NCBI GenBank assembly: GCA_030248065.1
Contig: JASAMV010000035.1
Location: 1 to 64,000, forward strand
DNA from: Rhynchonema sp. JSB1_4
Taxonomy: Eukaryota; Nematoda; Chromadorea; Monhysterida; Xyalidae
Reading direction: 5' to 3'
DNA length: 64,000 bases
A program made the position numbers and the translations under genes. Of the stretch, positions 1 through 11,200 are shown piece by piece. The notes under the pieces were generated by a model. The model did not search any database, was not told where the DNA came from, and saw nothing but the letters and a program-made list of their open reading frames with translations. Every line of letters begins with the position of its first letter. Within the stretch, counting starts at the first letter, position 1.

Positions 1-603
1 TTGTTATGCGCAACAAGATACAGTTGCCCGAGGGCACTTTAATCCTAGTGTTATTTTTGTTGCTGTAAATAAGCCATTTATATTATCAGATGATGTGCTT
101 GTGCGAACATAAAGTACCAGTAACAGGCCAAGGTCACAACAAATATGTATGTGCCAGGGCAGGTACACATGCGCGCAGCTGATGTATACTGTATGTACAT
201 ACCATGTATGTATATATTATGGCAGGTGCACATGGGCGTATATCGCTCATTTGACCAACGAAACTTTAAGCAATCATGAAATCAGTACAATCAATGTGTT
301 CAGCATCGCAGCCGGAATTGTTTGGTACCTGAATGGCTAAAATCGGTGAAGGTACGCACGTGCCAGCTTCATTTCAACTTGCGTGCTTGCTAATTGAATA
401 TGTCATTGTATATGTCATATATGACCTTGTATATGTCATATTTTTGACAACTTGTGATGTTTCGGATAAAACGGTCCAATCGTGCATATCCCGTGCTCAA
501 TATGACTTGAGACAGAGTGGGTGCATGCCATGCACTAAACCACGGTAATACATCTCTATGCATGACAGATTCCTACCACTTTTCAAACTTTTTACATTTC
601 ATG

Positions 604-722
604 AACCCTACGTCTTGACCAGTGAATCCCACATCTTGCCGCTTGTACCCTACGTCTTGTCCAACCCTACGTGTCGCCGAACCTTACGTCTTGACCGGCC
701 CTACGTTTTGGCCGGGTACCAG
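604..722. repeat. Degenerate short tandem repeat (CCTACGTCTTGACC-like)
   Basis: Five or six imperfect copies of a unit close to CCCTACGTCTTGACC follow one another, with spacing and bases drifting from copy to copy. It lies just left of an inverted-repeat transposon, downstream of the serpin fragment. Nothing coding is apparent. Positions 1-603 to its left hold no gene or element I can support; a long serpin-like C-terminal exon is not visible there on the - strand. Confidence 0.6.
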
Positions 723-760
723 TAGTTCTTTGAGCTAGAGCCAAAACCAAAATGAAGGTA

Positions 761-953
761 CAGTTCCGGGTGCAATTCTAGGCTGAAAGTTGAAGTCGCG
801 TGCACGCAACTTCCTAGTACTAAAACATAGGCAGCGCACGCGCAAAACTTCGCGTGCACGCAAAGTTACTTCGACTTTTGCCTATACTTTGCACTGTTTC
901 GCACGCGCGTGCACGCGACTTCAACTTTCAGCCTAGAATTGCACCACGTACTG
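761..953. mobile_element. Inverted-repeat MITE, copy A (TA target duplication)
   Basis: The ends are inverted copies: the left begins CAGTTCCGGGTGCAATTCTA and the right ends with its near complement. TA lies directly outside each end (759-760 and 954-955), as expected for a Tc1/mariner-type insertion. The inside is also largely self-complementary and rich in GCGTGCACGC. There is no transposase. A second copy lies at 31792-31930. The right end runs into the open frame of the last visible serpin exon on the - strand. Confidence 0.85.
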
Positions 954-1040
954 TAGGCCGAAACAACCGCACTTGGAGCACGCTGGAGGAACACATTGTT
1001 TTGAAACAAAGTCTATAAACGGATGGACTGAACCGCTAAC

Positions 1041-3028
1041 ATCCACATATGCTTGATGGAGAGCCTCCGACACAAACAGACGTTGCCGACTGAGTCGCTC
1101 GAAATTGGCAGCAAAGTGGAGGAAGGCATGCGTCATGCCAGATGCGATCAGAACTTTTTTCAGTGGGACCGACGTTTCCAGCTTGAACTTTGGCAGGAAA
1201 ACGTGCGTGGTTGTGTGCCAGATCACACGCATGTTTTGTTTGATATCGGTGAACAAGACGTTTCGAGCCGCGTCATCGGATAAACGCGACTCAAGAATTT
1301 TCAGCGCGCTGCCATCCTTGGATGAAGGCAGTAGGATCATCATTGACAACGCTTTGCCCCTGTACGGCAGTTTCAGTACCTGCACAAAAGAGTCGGATTA
1401 CAACTTTGAACGCAATAACTTCAATTTCTTCTGTTTTACAATGCGGCGAGGCAAACACCATACTTGGCGATAAAGTTGGATTGATGCTCCGTTTTGCCGG
1501 GCAGTCAACCAACCGGAGTCCTAATCCGCATCCCTTGTTTTCATATCACTCGATCACTTTGCGATCACGTGTTAAGGTTTGCAGAAGACTGCACCCTGAC
1601 GACATACTGTTCCTACAGTACCTGCAAGTTATCCGACTTATAATAGGACGCATTCCCGTTGGGTTTATAGTTCATGTGCATTGTTGGCACTTTGGTAATT
1701 TTGCCGTCGTGCTTGTGGAAGTCTCTCTGAAAGCGAATATGTTCGAATTTGCTTAGACAACAATTTTAAACTGTTCATTTTGGGCGAGGGGACGGCTCCA
1801 AGGAAACTGTGGAAACACAACGACTTCGACAAGCCGCGCGTTGCTTGACCCACCGCCATACTGCACACGAACTGCGTGAAAATGAAAATAAAACGTGGTG
1901 TCTAGACACAGATGTACATGCCTAGTTGGTGTGAGCGTCATAGTGGACAACATGCCTGAGCAAACACACGCAAGCCACGTCGTTTTGCGAAATTGCTTGC
2001 CTTTTGCCTACAAAGTTGATACTGGCCAATATAAAATCGTACAATTGGTGACGTACCATCTCAGTTTCGCTTTCATTGAATGGCGTAAGCCAGTCGGCCT
2101 TGAAGTGAACGGCGTTCACGAGCACCATCACTGCCGCTCTCAAAACGCCCGGCTTGAGGAGGTTTTTGATTTTGTTGTTAGTTTTCTCCTCCACCCAAGC
2201 GTTGATCAGAGCGCGAACTGCCTCTGCGTTCGCACGGATGTCGTGACGCTCTGCAATATGTATTGATTTTGGTTTTCATTCGCAAAAAGTTTTGGCACAA
2301 GAAAACAAATAAAAACCGACCAGATTCCGACTCGAAACACTCTGCCAACGAGGTGGCAAATCCATCAAGGACACTGAGTGATTTGTCCAAGTAGATCTTG
2401 TTGGCCACAGCTAACGTGTAGTTCACCGGATTATCGAAAACGCCAGTTTGGAATTCGTTGAAGTGACCGGGGAGGTTCTGAAATACTCATTGTTCCAATT
2501 AAAATGTATTGACAGGACAACGAAAACAAACGCGTGACAACAAAAGCACATACCTCCAGTTGACCTGTGTTTGCACTGAGCAACCACTCAATTTGTTGCC
2601 TTGTCTGACCGCCAGCCCCTTCGTTCAACATTCCCAACGCCAACGCTATCGATGCAGGGGACAGGAAGACACTCAAATTGTCACCCATTTGTGTCACCTG
2701 CAGTTGAAACAATCTTCGGTTTTCTTCAATGCGCTGTTTGGTGAATCCTTATGTTGCCATTGAAGAGAGGCCGTTATACACACAGGCTAATGAGTTTAGT
2801 TCACAGCAACAAACTAGTGAAAGACAGTGTGATTTCTTACGGTTTGGCCGTAGAGCTTCCAAGCGAAGTTGGTCAAGGCAGAGTTGAACTTGGCACGACT
2901 AGCAGGCTGCACCTGTTGTTTGGCACGGCACTGATTGACACCAGGCGTTGTGGCTGGGATTTTGAATTGGACAATGGTAGTACATAACGAATCCAAGCAC
3001 ATGGGCATCCAATCAAAATATATCAAAC
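1041..3028 (-). CDS. Serpin (serine/cysteine protease inhibitor), incomplete
   Basis: Seven exons on the - strand join in frame: about 3028-2841, 2733-2554, 2477-2321, 2250-2057, 1726-1622 and 1379-1041, plus a possible upstream exon at 3700-3535. They follow the serpin core in order: helix A (FNSALTNFAWKLYGQT), the FLSPASIALALGML block, VANKIYLDKSL, INAWVEEKTNNKI, VNAVHFKADW, KITKVPTMHMNY, LKLPYRGKALSMMILLP, and finally VSEALHQAYVDV, the strand before the hinge. The hinge (EEGTEA-type), reactive loop and C-terminal strand are not found. After codon 1041 a donor-like GTTAGC follows; if it is not used, the frame runs into transposon copy A, whose end supplies a stop at 933-935. So the gene is either continued by an exon left of the window or truncated. 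Serpins trap proteases through the missing loop, so the target cannot be predicted. The family call is firm; whether it is intact is not. Confidence 0.78.
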
Positions 3029-3534
3029 CTGGTATATGAAGAACAAAAAAGAGCACTAAGTGTCACTTGTTCTGCGGCAGTTACGAGACTGAGGGTAATT
3101 GTGTTATGTACAGTTTTGAAGGCATTTTGTAGCCTTTGGTATTGGCCTGCCTTTGTTCGTCATTGATTTCAAAACTGAAACCGTCGTGCGTGACACACTT
3201 TCGATTTTGCCATTTTGCATCACACATATGGGATCGGGGGTGTCGCAAAAGCCTTTTGCAGTTCAGTTGTTGACACAAATTACCTTCCTGACAACGGAGT
3301 TTCTTTATCTCTATAGGTACATGAGCCCTTTCTGATTAGCAATGAAATGCTGCAACCCAAGTTTGGTGTCTATCAACCCATTTTACATCAGCCTGTCGGT
3401 TGCATCATGTACTAATATTGTGTAAATCACAGTATTTTTTACCTTTAAGACTCAAAACGGTGGTCGCTGACCTTACACGTTTTATCCTAAGCTTATCAGC
3501 AGATCAAGATGCACGTGTCAAAGCCTAAACTGAC

Positions 3535-3700
3535 CAATTTTCAGCGGGACACATTGTGCCATGCGTTCACAGAACTCCCCCGGCCTGCCCGTCCAACAGC
3601 CCCGTCTTGTTTCGCGACAGACTTGGTCCGACGTGCACTGCTTGAATTGGCACGGGTCGGCAGCACCGAGCTTCAATGAACGCGCACTCACGGTCAGCAC
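3535..3700 (-). CDS. Candidate cysteine-rich exon, possibly the 5' part of the serpin gene
   Basis: This open stretch of about 55 residues has six cysteines (DPC, KQC, QVC, RGC, EFC, AQC) and no close family I recognise. It is bounded by an acceptor-like GCATCAG at its 5' side and a donor-like GTCAGT at 3534-3533. Splicing that donor to the CCAG acceptor at 3031-3029 keeps frame (one leftover base on each side matches) and would lead into the first serpin exon through a segment with three more cysteines. It could therefore be an N-terminal extension of the serpin, a separate small secreted protein, or chance. No signal peptide exon was identified upstream. Confidence 0.33.
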
Positions 3701-6700
3701 CTGATGCGAAAGTGTTTTGAATGTTTAACGAAAATACAGTCGAAAACAGCCATGTCGGCCAACGGCTACCGCTGAACCACGCCGGCTACCGGCGATATTG
3801 ATGTGACTGTCCTACCTGAATCCAATACGGTATTTCAACCACCAACCAATAGAAACACGGCAATGTTGCAGCAGTGCATGGTGCTTGACGTTGACGTGCC
3901 TCAAATTTGAAGAATTAGCTCTGGATTTTGTTTTTATGTTTTTCTATCGGACTTGTACAAGGGTGTCTAAAAAGTGAAGGTTGTTTTGATCACGTCCAAT
4001 ATTCAACGCGTTTTGCTCCCACATGCGGGCAGCACACATTCCATTGCAACCGTGCAAACTGAAGCTCTCCATTTTCAGGCTGTTGCTTTCCGACTTGCGC
4101 CTAGCACGGCTCAATTTTTAGTCACCTTTGTATCAAGTTGGATTACTGCGGGCTCCCAAGTTATTGTCCTATATTGCTGTACAATCACAGTATTCTTGAC
4201 TGAAGTCGGAGTACTTCATTCCACATCAGATGAATCAATCAAATATTCTCGGCCACAAACTGCCGAAAGCCTTTCGGATGTGCATACCAGTGTGGAATTT
4301 ATTTGGAAAATGTTTCTTGCACATGAACTGTAACCATTCTGGAATGAGATTGTGAGAAATCGATTCTGTCCGTGATTAAACCGTTTTCTGTATAATTTTG
4401 CCCACTATCAGGTGCAGGCGTGCGTGGCACAATGGGCAGAGACTACACACAGTTAGGGCTCCACCAGACAGACCCGAAACATAACGTTTTTCTATGTCCA
4501 TGTTTCGGGTTTTAAAAAAACCCGAAACCCGAAACACAAAGCATGATAAACGAAAATGTTTCGTTCTTGCCACTTGTAGCTGACGTGAACGATTTATACA
4601 AGTCGAAACATTTTCGATTATCATGCTTCGTGTTTCGGGTTTCGGGTTTTTTCTCAAAACCCGATACCCGAAACATGGACATAGAAAAAATTTATGTTTC
4701 GGGTTTCGAGTCTATCTGGTGGAGCCCTAACACTGGTCTTTTTAAAGCCGTGCAAAGACATCTTAATAGGAAGTAAATTATGAAGGCGTGATTTTTTCGA
4801 CTGAAGCTTTGTCGATCGCCATCGCTGCACGCATCCATTCACAAATGCATTTCCAAGTGAATTTACGGTAGTGTGACCACAGGTTGTCTATCTGTTCCGT
4901 CATTCAGTGCTGTTCAATTTTCACTCCACCTGGTGAACCAAAACCATAGCGTGCCACATGTACGTATAAGTCAACCTTCAAAGGTAAACAACCAAAAAGC
5001 AGACATCAGCCAACGCACATGTGTACATGGTACGCGGCATTTAGTCGACATTTCGCCTTTTGGGTTCGTTTCGAAAAATGGTTCCGCAAGTACATTGGTA
5101 TACTTACACACACACGCCCAGACGATAGTGCACTAAAGTTTAGAGCTCGATACGCGTGCGGTACACCTTTGTTTTCGGCAATTACTAATAGAGTTCAACA
5201 CGTGTTGACTGTGGTGTAATTTTCAAGGGAGATGTAATTATGATACTGGCGTGCCCTGAAATAGCAGGGCGAGTATGCTACTTATGATTGTTGTTGATGT
5301 TTCACGGTCGAACTGGTTCGAATCGAAACTTGCCACAAGTCCCACGTTCAATTCAACCTCCGAGCACACGCATGTTTTGCAATGCTCGGTGGGAAACTTT
5401 GGTCGACAAGGTTGCTTGGTGTGCCTGCGCAACAACTAAGGGCTTCAAAAGTTTTTGCCTCCGCAAAAATGCCCCCAAATGTATGCCGCCTGCGAGCTTG
5501 TGCGAAACGCACAACATTTTTCTGCCTTCTTGGTATGAGAAAGTATTGCGTACCTAGCTTGTCACTTAGCTTAATGCTTGGCCCAGGGCTGATTTTGTTG
5601 CATAAGCCAGAGACAGAGCTGCTGATTCTAAACTTTTCGACTGGTTGGTTTACCGCGCGCTGGTGTAAACCAGTCGGTGGAGTGCGGGACATCAGTTGCG
5701 CAACCTAACCCTGCTTGTACCTTACGTTACGTTCACCAGTTAGCTTTGTGCTGTGGCACACGGCAAGCAAAACCTTTCAGCCTTCAGAATTTCTGAAATG
5801 CTCTCGCGCGCGTTACATCTAGCTACTGAAGGTTTATGTACACTTTAGCGTACGGGTTTTCAGCACTTTACGGCGCCGTGTGTGTACACCGTTGTGTAAA
5901 GATATGCATAATGTGGAAGGGCGAATGAATAAAAAAAGCATTCCATATAATTTTGGATTATTGTCTGTCTCGTTGCGAATTCTGATTGTGTGCTTGTGTC
6001 GATCGCCAGTTTTCATGGACCAGCGGTGCACCAGGTCATTGTCAGTGCAAGCTATTAGAAAAATGACATATTGACTGGAGAAACATCGCGGAATAAAGAT
6101 CATCGGCATCAAACATGTCCAACCACGTATCGCAAGCTAAACTATAAACCGGCACATTGAGCAAAGTAAGCAGTGAAAGTCGAAAAAGTGTACAAAGATG
6201 AGCAAGCAACGTGCAAGAATGAAAAAAGGGCGCACATATGGGTTGCGTGCGATACGTTGATGTATGAATGCCGCGCGCATTTCAGATACATAGACGTCAG
6301 CCATTGCGGTAAAATGTCCTCTGTCTCTCGCCCTGATGCTTGAAGTATACCTATACGCATCAGTATTGGTGACAGATAGAGAGAACGGTAATGCCAGTTG
6401 GCTGCTGGTTATCCATTGACTTTGTCGAAGCACTTTGGCCAGTCTGATGGGTGCAACACCAGGTGCATCTGGGGCCACATCACACCCCACTTTGTCCCCC
6501 GCTCAGTTACCACTTAGAGCCTGTGCTCGCTTGGTAGGTATGTATTTTGTGGGTACTTTGTGCCTAGTATCGCTTTAAATTCATCTCAGGTGCAAACTCT
6601 TTGGCTGAAAAAAATCAATAGCATGGTTTTTGCGACCTGCACTTGCGCGACGGCGCATAAAATTGTTGAGCGTTGTAAAAAACCAGTGTTGTTTTTCCAC

Positions 6701-7611
6701 TCCGGCACTCTTGTCACGTATGGAGTTTTGCGATAATGATATGGGACTTGTCTTGAAAATTAAGGGAAGTTCAACACAAAGAAACTTCACCGAATCTCAA
6801 ATGCTAAAGTGACTAATGATGTGAGCCAAGCCACAAGCGTGTTCACTGAGGGGGCGTTGGTGACATTGTTCAAATAATGTTGACTTTGTATTGTGCAAGT
6901 TTGTTTCTGACATAATGTATGTAATATGTCGCAATTGTTTCGAAAATGTCAACCTGCTTACAGAGTCCGCACACACAATCGAACCGGGCATCCAATACAA
7001 TACAGGCTGATTTGTATTGCAAGCGCCTTCAACATTGTAATTCAGCCATCACAATACGGAGGTGTCAGCAGCCTGAACCGAGTTGTTCTTGTTGTTGTTG
7101 CTTCGCGTCCAAAGACGGAGAAAAGAACAACGAAAAACCATCCATCTCATCAGCGACACGCTGCAAGTGCTGTTTGTTGCAAACACAGTTTTGTTGCGCG
7201 TCAAAATTAACGACAAATCGCCCACTTTGCAAGCTGATCCCGCGGTGTGAAACTGTGTGCGCGACACTTCCTAGATTTATTACATCTGGAACCTACCCAC
7301 GTACCCACGTACCCAGCTATTCGCAAGTTTATAGTCTTGTCTGCAGATAGCGGGTGAACCCCAACCGTTTTTTTGTCTGTTCCCACTTACACCGGCAGCA
7401 GTTTAGTCAAACGCGACGCGGCGTACTGGAGGGCCATTGCGCACTGAGTGCCTGCCACTTTACAATAAGCAACGTGGCGGATCAATAAACCCGCAGGCGC
7501 TAGCCGTTGAAGTCCATGTAAGATTACGCGAACAATTGCTAATCAAAGAACTTAACTTATTGTGATTGATCAATAATATTGCTGAATCGATTAATTGACC
7601 GTTAATTCAAA
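3701..7611. other. Intergenic region between the divergent serpin and unc-89 genes
   Basis: About 3.9 kb without a convincing gene on either strand. Open frames here are short, lack family features and are not joined by good splice sites. The only clear element is the foldback MITE at 4452-4731. The two flanking genes point away from each other, so both promoters should lie here, but no core promoter motif could be assigned with confidence. A small repeat of TACCCACG occurs near 7293-7313. Confidence 0.6.
4452..4731. mobile_element. Foldback MITE with CCCGAAAC-rich arms
   Basis: Ends GTTAGGGCTCCACCAGA and its exact complement enclose 280 bp that is mostly one long inverted repeat. Both arms carry repeated GTTTCGGGTTT / AAACCCGAAAC motifs and a shared ATGTCCATGTTTCGGG block, leaving a loop of roughly 50 bp near 4565-4600. 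There is no coding capacity. No clean target-site duplication was seen, so the superfamily is open. The element at 8312-8695 has the same style (TTAGGG-type end, repeated short palindromic core). Confidence 0.8.
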
Positions 7612-8284
7612 ATGGGAGACGAACAAGTAACCGAAATGACCAGTACCGAACAGTACACCAGTCGATACAGCACGTTAGTTGAGGAGGGGTGAAAATGGAA
7701 ATATTTCCGTTCAAATATTTTCTTTTTATCTCCAAAATGGAAATTACCGTTTATTGGGTCGTGGAGATTTGGCACGTGTTAAGCAACGAGAGTTTAACCC
7801 TCAAACCTCCTCTCGACTGAATAAAAATCGTATCGATCAAATTTCACTTGCGCAAAACCGGTTCGGATACTGGTTTATGCGCACTGCTCCAGTGCGAAGA
7901 GGATTTGCATGGTCTGGATTTTGATGTTGTGATAGTTGCCATGTCGTTACTGAAGTGTGCACAGGAAATCAGGCTAGGCATGCATAGGCAACATTGTCGT
8001 CGAGACGGGTGTTCTGCACGATGAATCCCTTTGTGGTCAAGGTCTGATTGCCATTCTCCGCCGGTAAATGCACTGACTGAAAATTCAGTTTTGAATTTTG
8101 ACATTTTAATGAAGGCTAGACAGCGACATTTATGTCTTGATTCCATTTCAGCTATAAAAAGTTGGTGACGTCGACCGAAGTGAGTTTCGCATCGCAAACG
8201 GCCACATCGACCTACGAGCGAGAGCTGATGTCGGAGTTCACCAGTTCGGCCGGGATCACGAGCAGCACAAAGGAGATTGTGACG
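7612..8284 (+). other. unc-89: unc-89 first two coding exons (N-terminal leader)
   Basis: Exon 7612-7673 leaves two bases that pair with the first base of exon 8152-8284, giving 65 codons and ending in phase 0. The product is Ser/Thr-rich, has no domain I recognise and matches the C. elegans leader only in the RYSTYKK area. The intron between them (7674-8151) shows nothing notable. The next exon starts at 9786; a short intervening exon in 8285-9785 cannot be excluded. Confidence 0.8.
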
Positions 8285-11200
8285 GTTGGGGACACACGTT
8301 GGGATGATTAAGCTTAGGGTGGACTTAGGTTAAACACGGAAACCGGAACACGGAAATAATTCCGATGCGAAACTATTTCACTCATTTCCGGGTCACGGAA
8401 ATATATTTCCGTGCGCGGAAATATTTCCGGTTTCCGTGTTCCGTGATTTTTTTTTATTTCACGGAACACGGAAATATTTTCTTGACCATCATTGATGTTT
8501 GCGTCAACACACAAACTTTTGACTTGAGCACGCTGGCTTTTGTCATCATCACTCGAAAAGCACCGTTTGCATGACTGCATTATTTCCGTGTTTCGTGCAA
8601 CGGAAATATTTCCGTGTTCCCGTGATTTTGAAAATTTTCACGGAACACAAAACACGGAAATATTTAGAAAAAAAACCCTTAGCCTCCGCCTAATGCCGTT
8701 GGCGCGACACGGTTTATCATTTCAACCAGCCGTGCCTTAAATATTAATGACCAAAGTTCCGAACAAACCAGTGTTGTCAATCAAAAAAATGTTGATTTTG
8801 TAAAACGAGATCTTCCATGAGATTCTGCTGGGCCTGATGTTCAGGCGCATTTTGGTGTTCACCAGTTACCTCTATCAGGAAGGCTCAGGCATTTGGCAGC
8901 AGTGTCAGATCCAACATCATTTTTGTTGAATTCCAAAAAAAATAAATGTATTCAGCTGACGATCTTTCGAATTTCAATATGGAATCTCCTTTCCAAGGTG
9001 CTTTCCACAGCTGCCCAGTTGGTGCTTTTCAGTCTTTTCACATTTGGTGTCACTAAAAGCCATTTACTGCCGGCGTCATTGCTGACACATGCAGGGTACT
9101 GGTTAGGTATGAAATTCGATATAGGGCGCTGGCTCACAAAGTTTTTCACTGTTTATTATTGAACGTTCTTACGTGAAAAGCGGATGTAAAAAGGACTTTA
9201 ATGGCTGTTCTGTCTATGTGTCTCGCGCAAAATGTTACCTTCATAGGTACGTGTCTGTCTGCTTTTGTGTGGCCATTTTGACTCAGTCTCTGTTGTTCAC
9301 TCCGAAACGACGTAAAATTCTTCGCGTGCGGTTTTGTTCCCTCCAAAATGCTAATATAAAACGAATATAAACGAAATAATTCTAATTTTCATAAATATGA
9401 GTTCGAAAACTCTAAATTGCTTACAAAACTAGCGCTAGAGGAACCAAGAATTATTATGGATCAGGTTGGAGTACTGTATAGTCCGTCCATCAGCTCATGT
9501 CACTTTGTAATGCTGCTGGCCGCTTACCCCCTTCCTCCCCAAAAAAAACAAAAATTCCCAAACACCAACGACACAACAAGTCTACTGTACCTGTGAAAGG
9601 TGACTGTTTCTGGTTGACATACATCGAATGACGATTAGGCATGGATTCCGCTGTTGAAAATTTGGCTCCGCGTAAAATGTGGAGCGCAACGGCTTAGGTA
9701 GAATGTGAATGAGAAGAATCTTGGTTAGCTGATCGTTTCTACAATCAATCTCCGTGTTATCATGATGCCTCGCTTTCTATTTCAGGGCACGGATGTCCGT
9801 GGTCTGCCCGTATACATCGCAATTCAGGATTACACGCCTGAAGCGGGTGACCGAGATTCGATGCCCTTGGAGGCTGGACAAATTGTTGAAGTGCTCGACA
9901 ATAAGAATCCGAATACGTGGCTGGTGCGCACAAAGGTGGGCATATGGGTGCATTGACACTGACGAGGACCTGGGGTGCTTTGTGAGAAGACAATAGCGAA
10001 AAACTGGTCTCCAAAGCTGCTGTTGGGGCAAACACACCACTCTATTGCTTTTTCAATTGATATCTTTCAACCATTTCTCACGAATTTCGGTTTTAGCGTG
10101 ATGTATCCGTGGCAACATATGATGGGTTTTGGTATTTAGCATAGGCGCCAATGAGCAAGATAATAAGGCCGGATTAATATCCGTGTAACATAATCAACGA
10201 AGTTGTCGCTCCGACAACCTTGAGTATTGCAGGCTGTTTGCCACCCTTTGTGCGATCAGACAAGACATTTTCTATTTTTTAAGAATGTTTACTGTGAAAC
10301 CATGTTAAATTTCAAGTCAAACACTTTTAAGCTGGTCACTGCTGTTGGCACGCAGCACTGTGCTTTTTATGGCAACAGAACATATACCTCATTCAGGCGC
10401 GTCCGGCGCGTACAGGTTGGGTGCCCGGTTCGTACTTCGAAACGCCGACGGACTACTACAAACAACGACGTCGCACACGCGAAATCGAGGGAGTCAGTGT
10501 GACCATGACTGAACAGGAAGAGGCCATCATGAAACGAGAGTGAGTTTGATGGGAGATTATTTTAACAAAAAAAATTGTTCTTTTTCTGAAAACTCATGTC
10601 GTCAGCACGATCAAAGAAATGTCATATCGCTGTCACTCCACAAACATGCAATGAAGTTTTGTTTTTCGTCACTAAGCCTCAACTGGTTGCAACTTGTAAA
10701 TGCATCCATGTTTTATTGTCCGAAATTGACAGCAAGCGAACTGATTTATTTGACCTTCTAAAATAGATCCACATTTGAACAATGACAGCCTCATCGAACT
10801 AATCATGACGAAATCAACCAGGTCCCAGTTAGTGCGTTCATACTGAGTTTGTTCTGATGCACCGACCGCCTGTGAAAACCGGTTTCAAACGACACTAAAA
10901 ACATGGTGCACATTGTAGACACACACATTTACGAGATCCGATCATGACAATAAGACGTATATGTAGTTCATTCCAAACTTCATTAGATTGATATCGTAAC
11001 ACTGACAAGATGATCTGATGTTGCACAAGCCAAATAAAAACCGATGCAGTTCCGTTTACGCCGAGTTGCTGCGAAGCGAGGAGCAGTTCGTGTCGCAGCT
11101 GCGTCACGTCATCGAGTTCTACGTGCCTTGTTTCGAGGCCGGATCCACCCCGATGGAGATCCGACATCTCAAAGATCAGATTGTCATCAATTTGAAGGAG

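Noticed and set aside
5348..5708. Overlapping open frames on both strands (108 and 114 residues) in the intergenic region
   Set aside because: No recognisable motifs, no splice partners, and similar length on both strands, as expected by chance.
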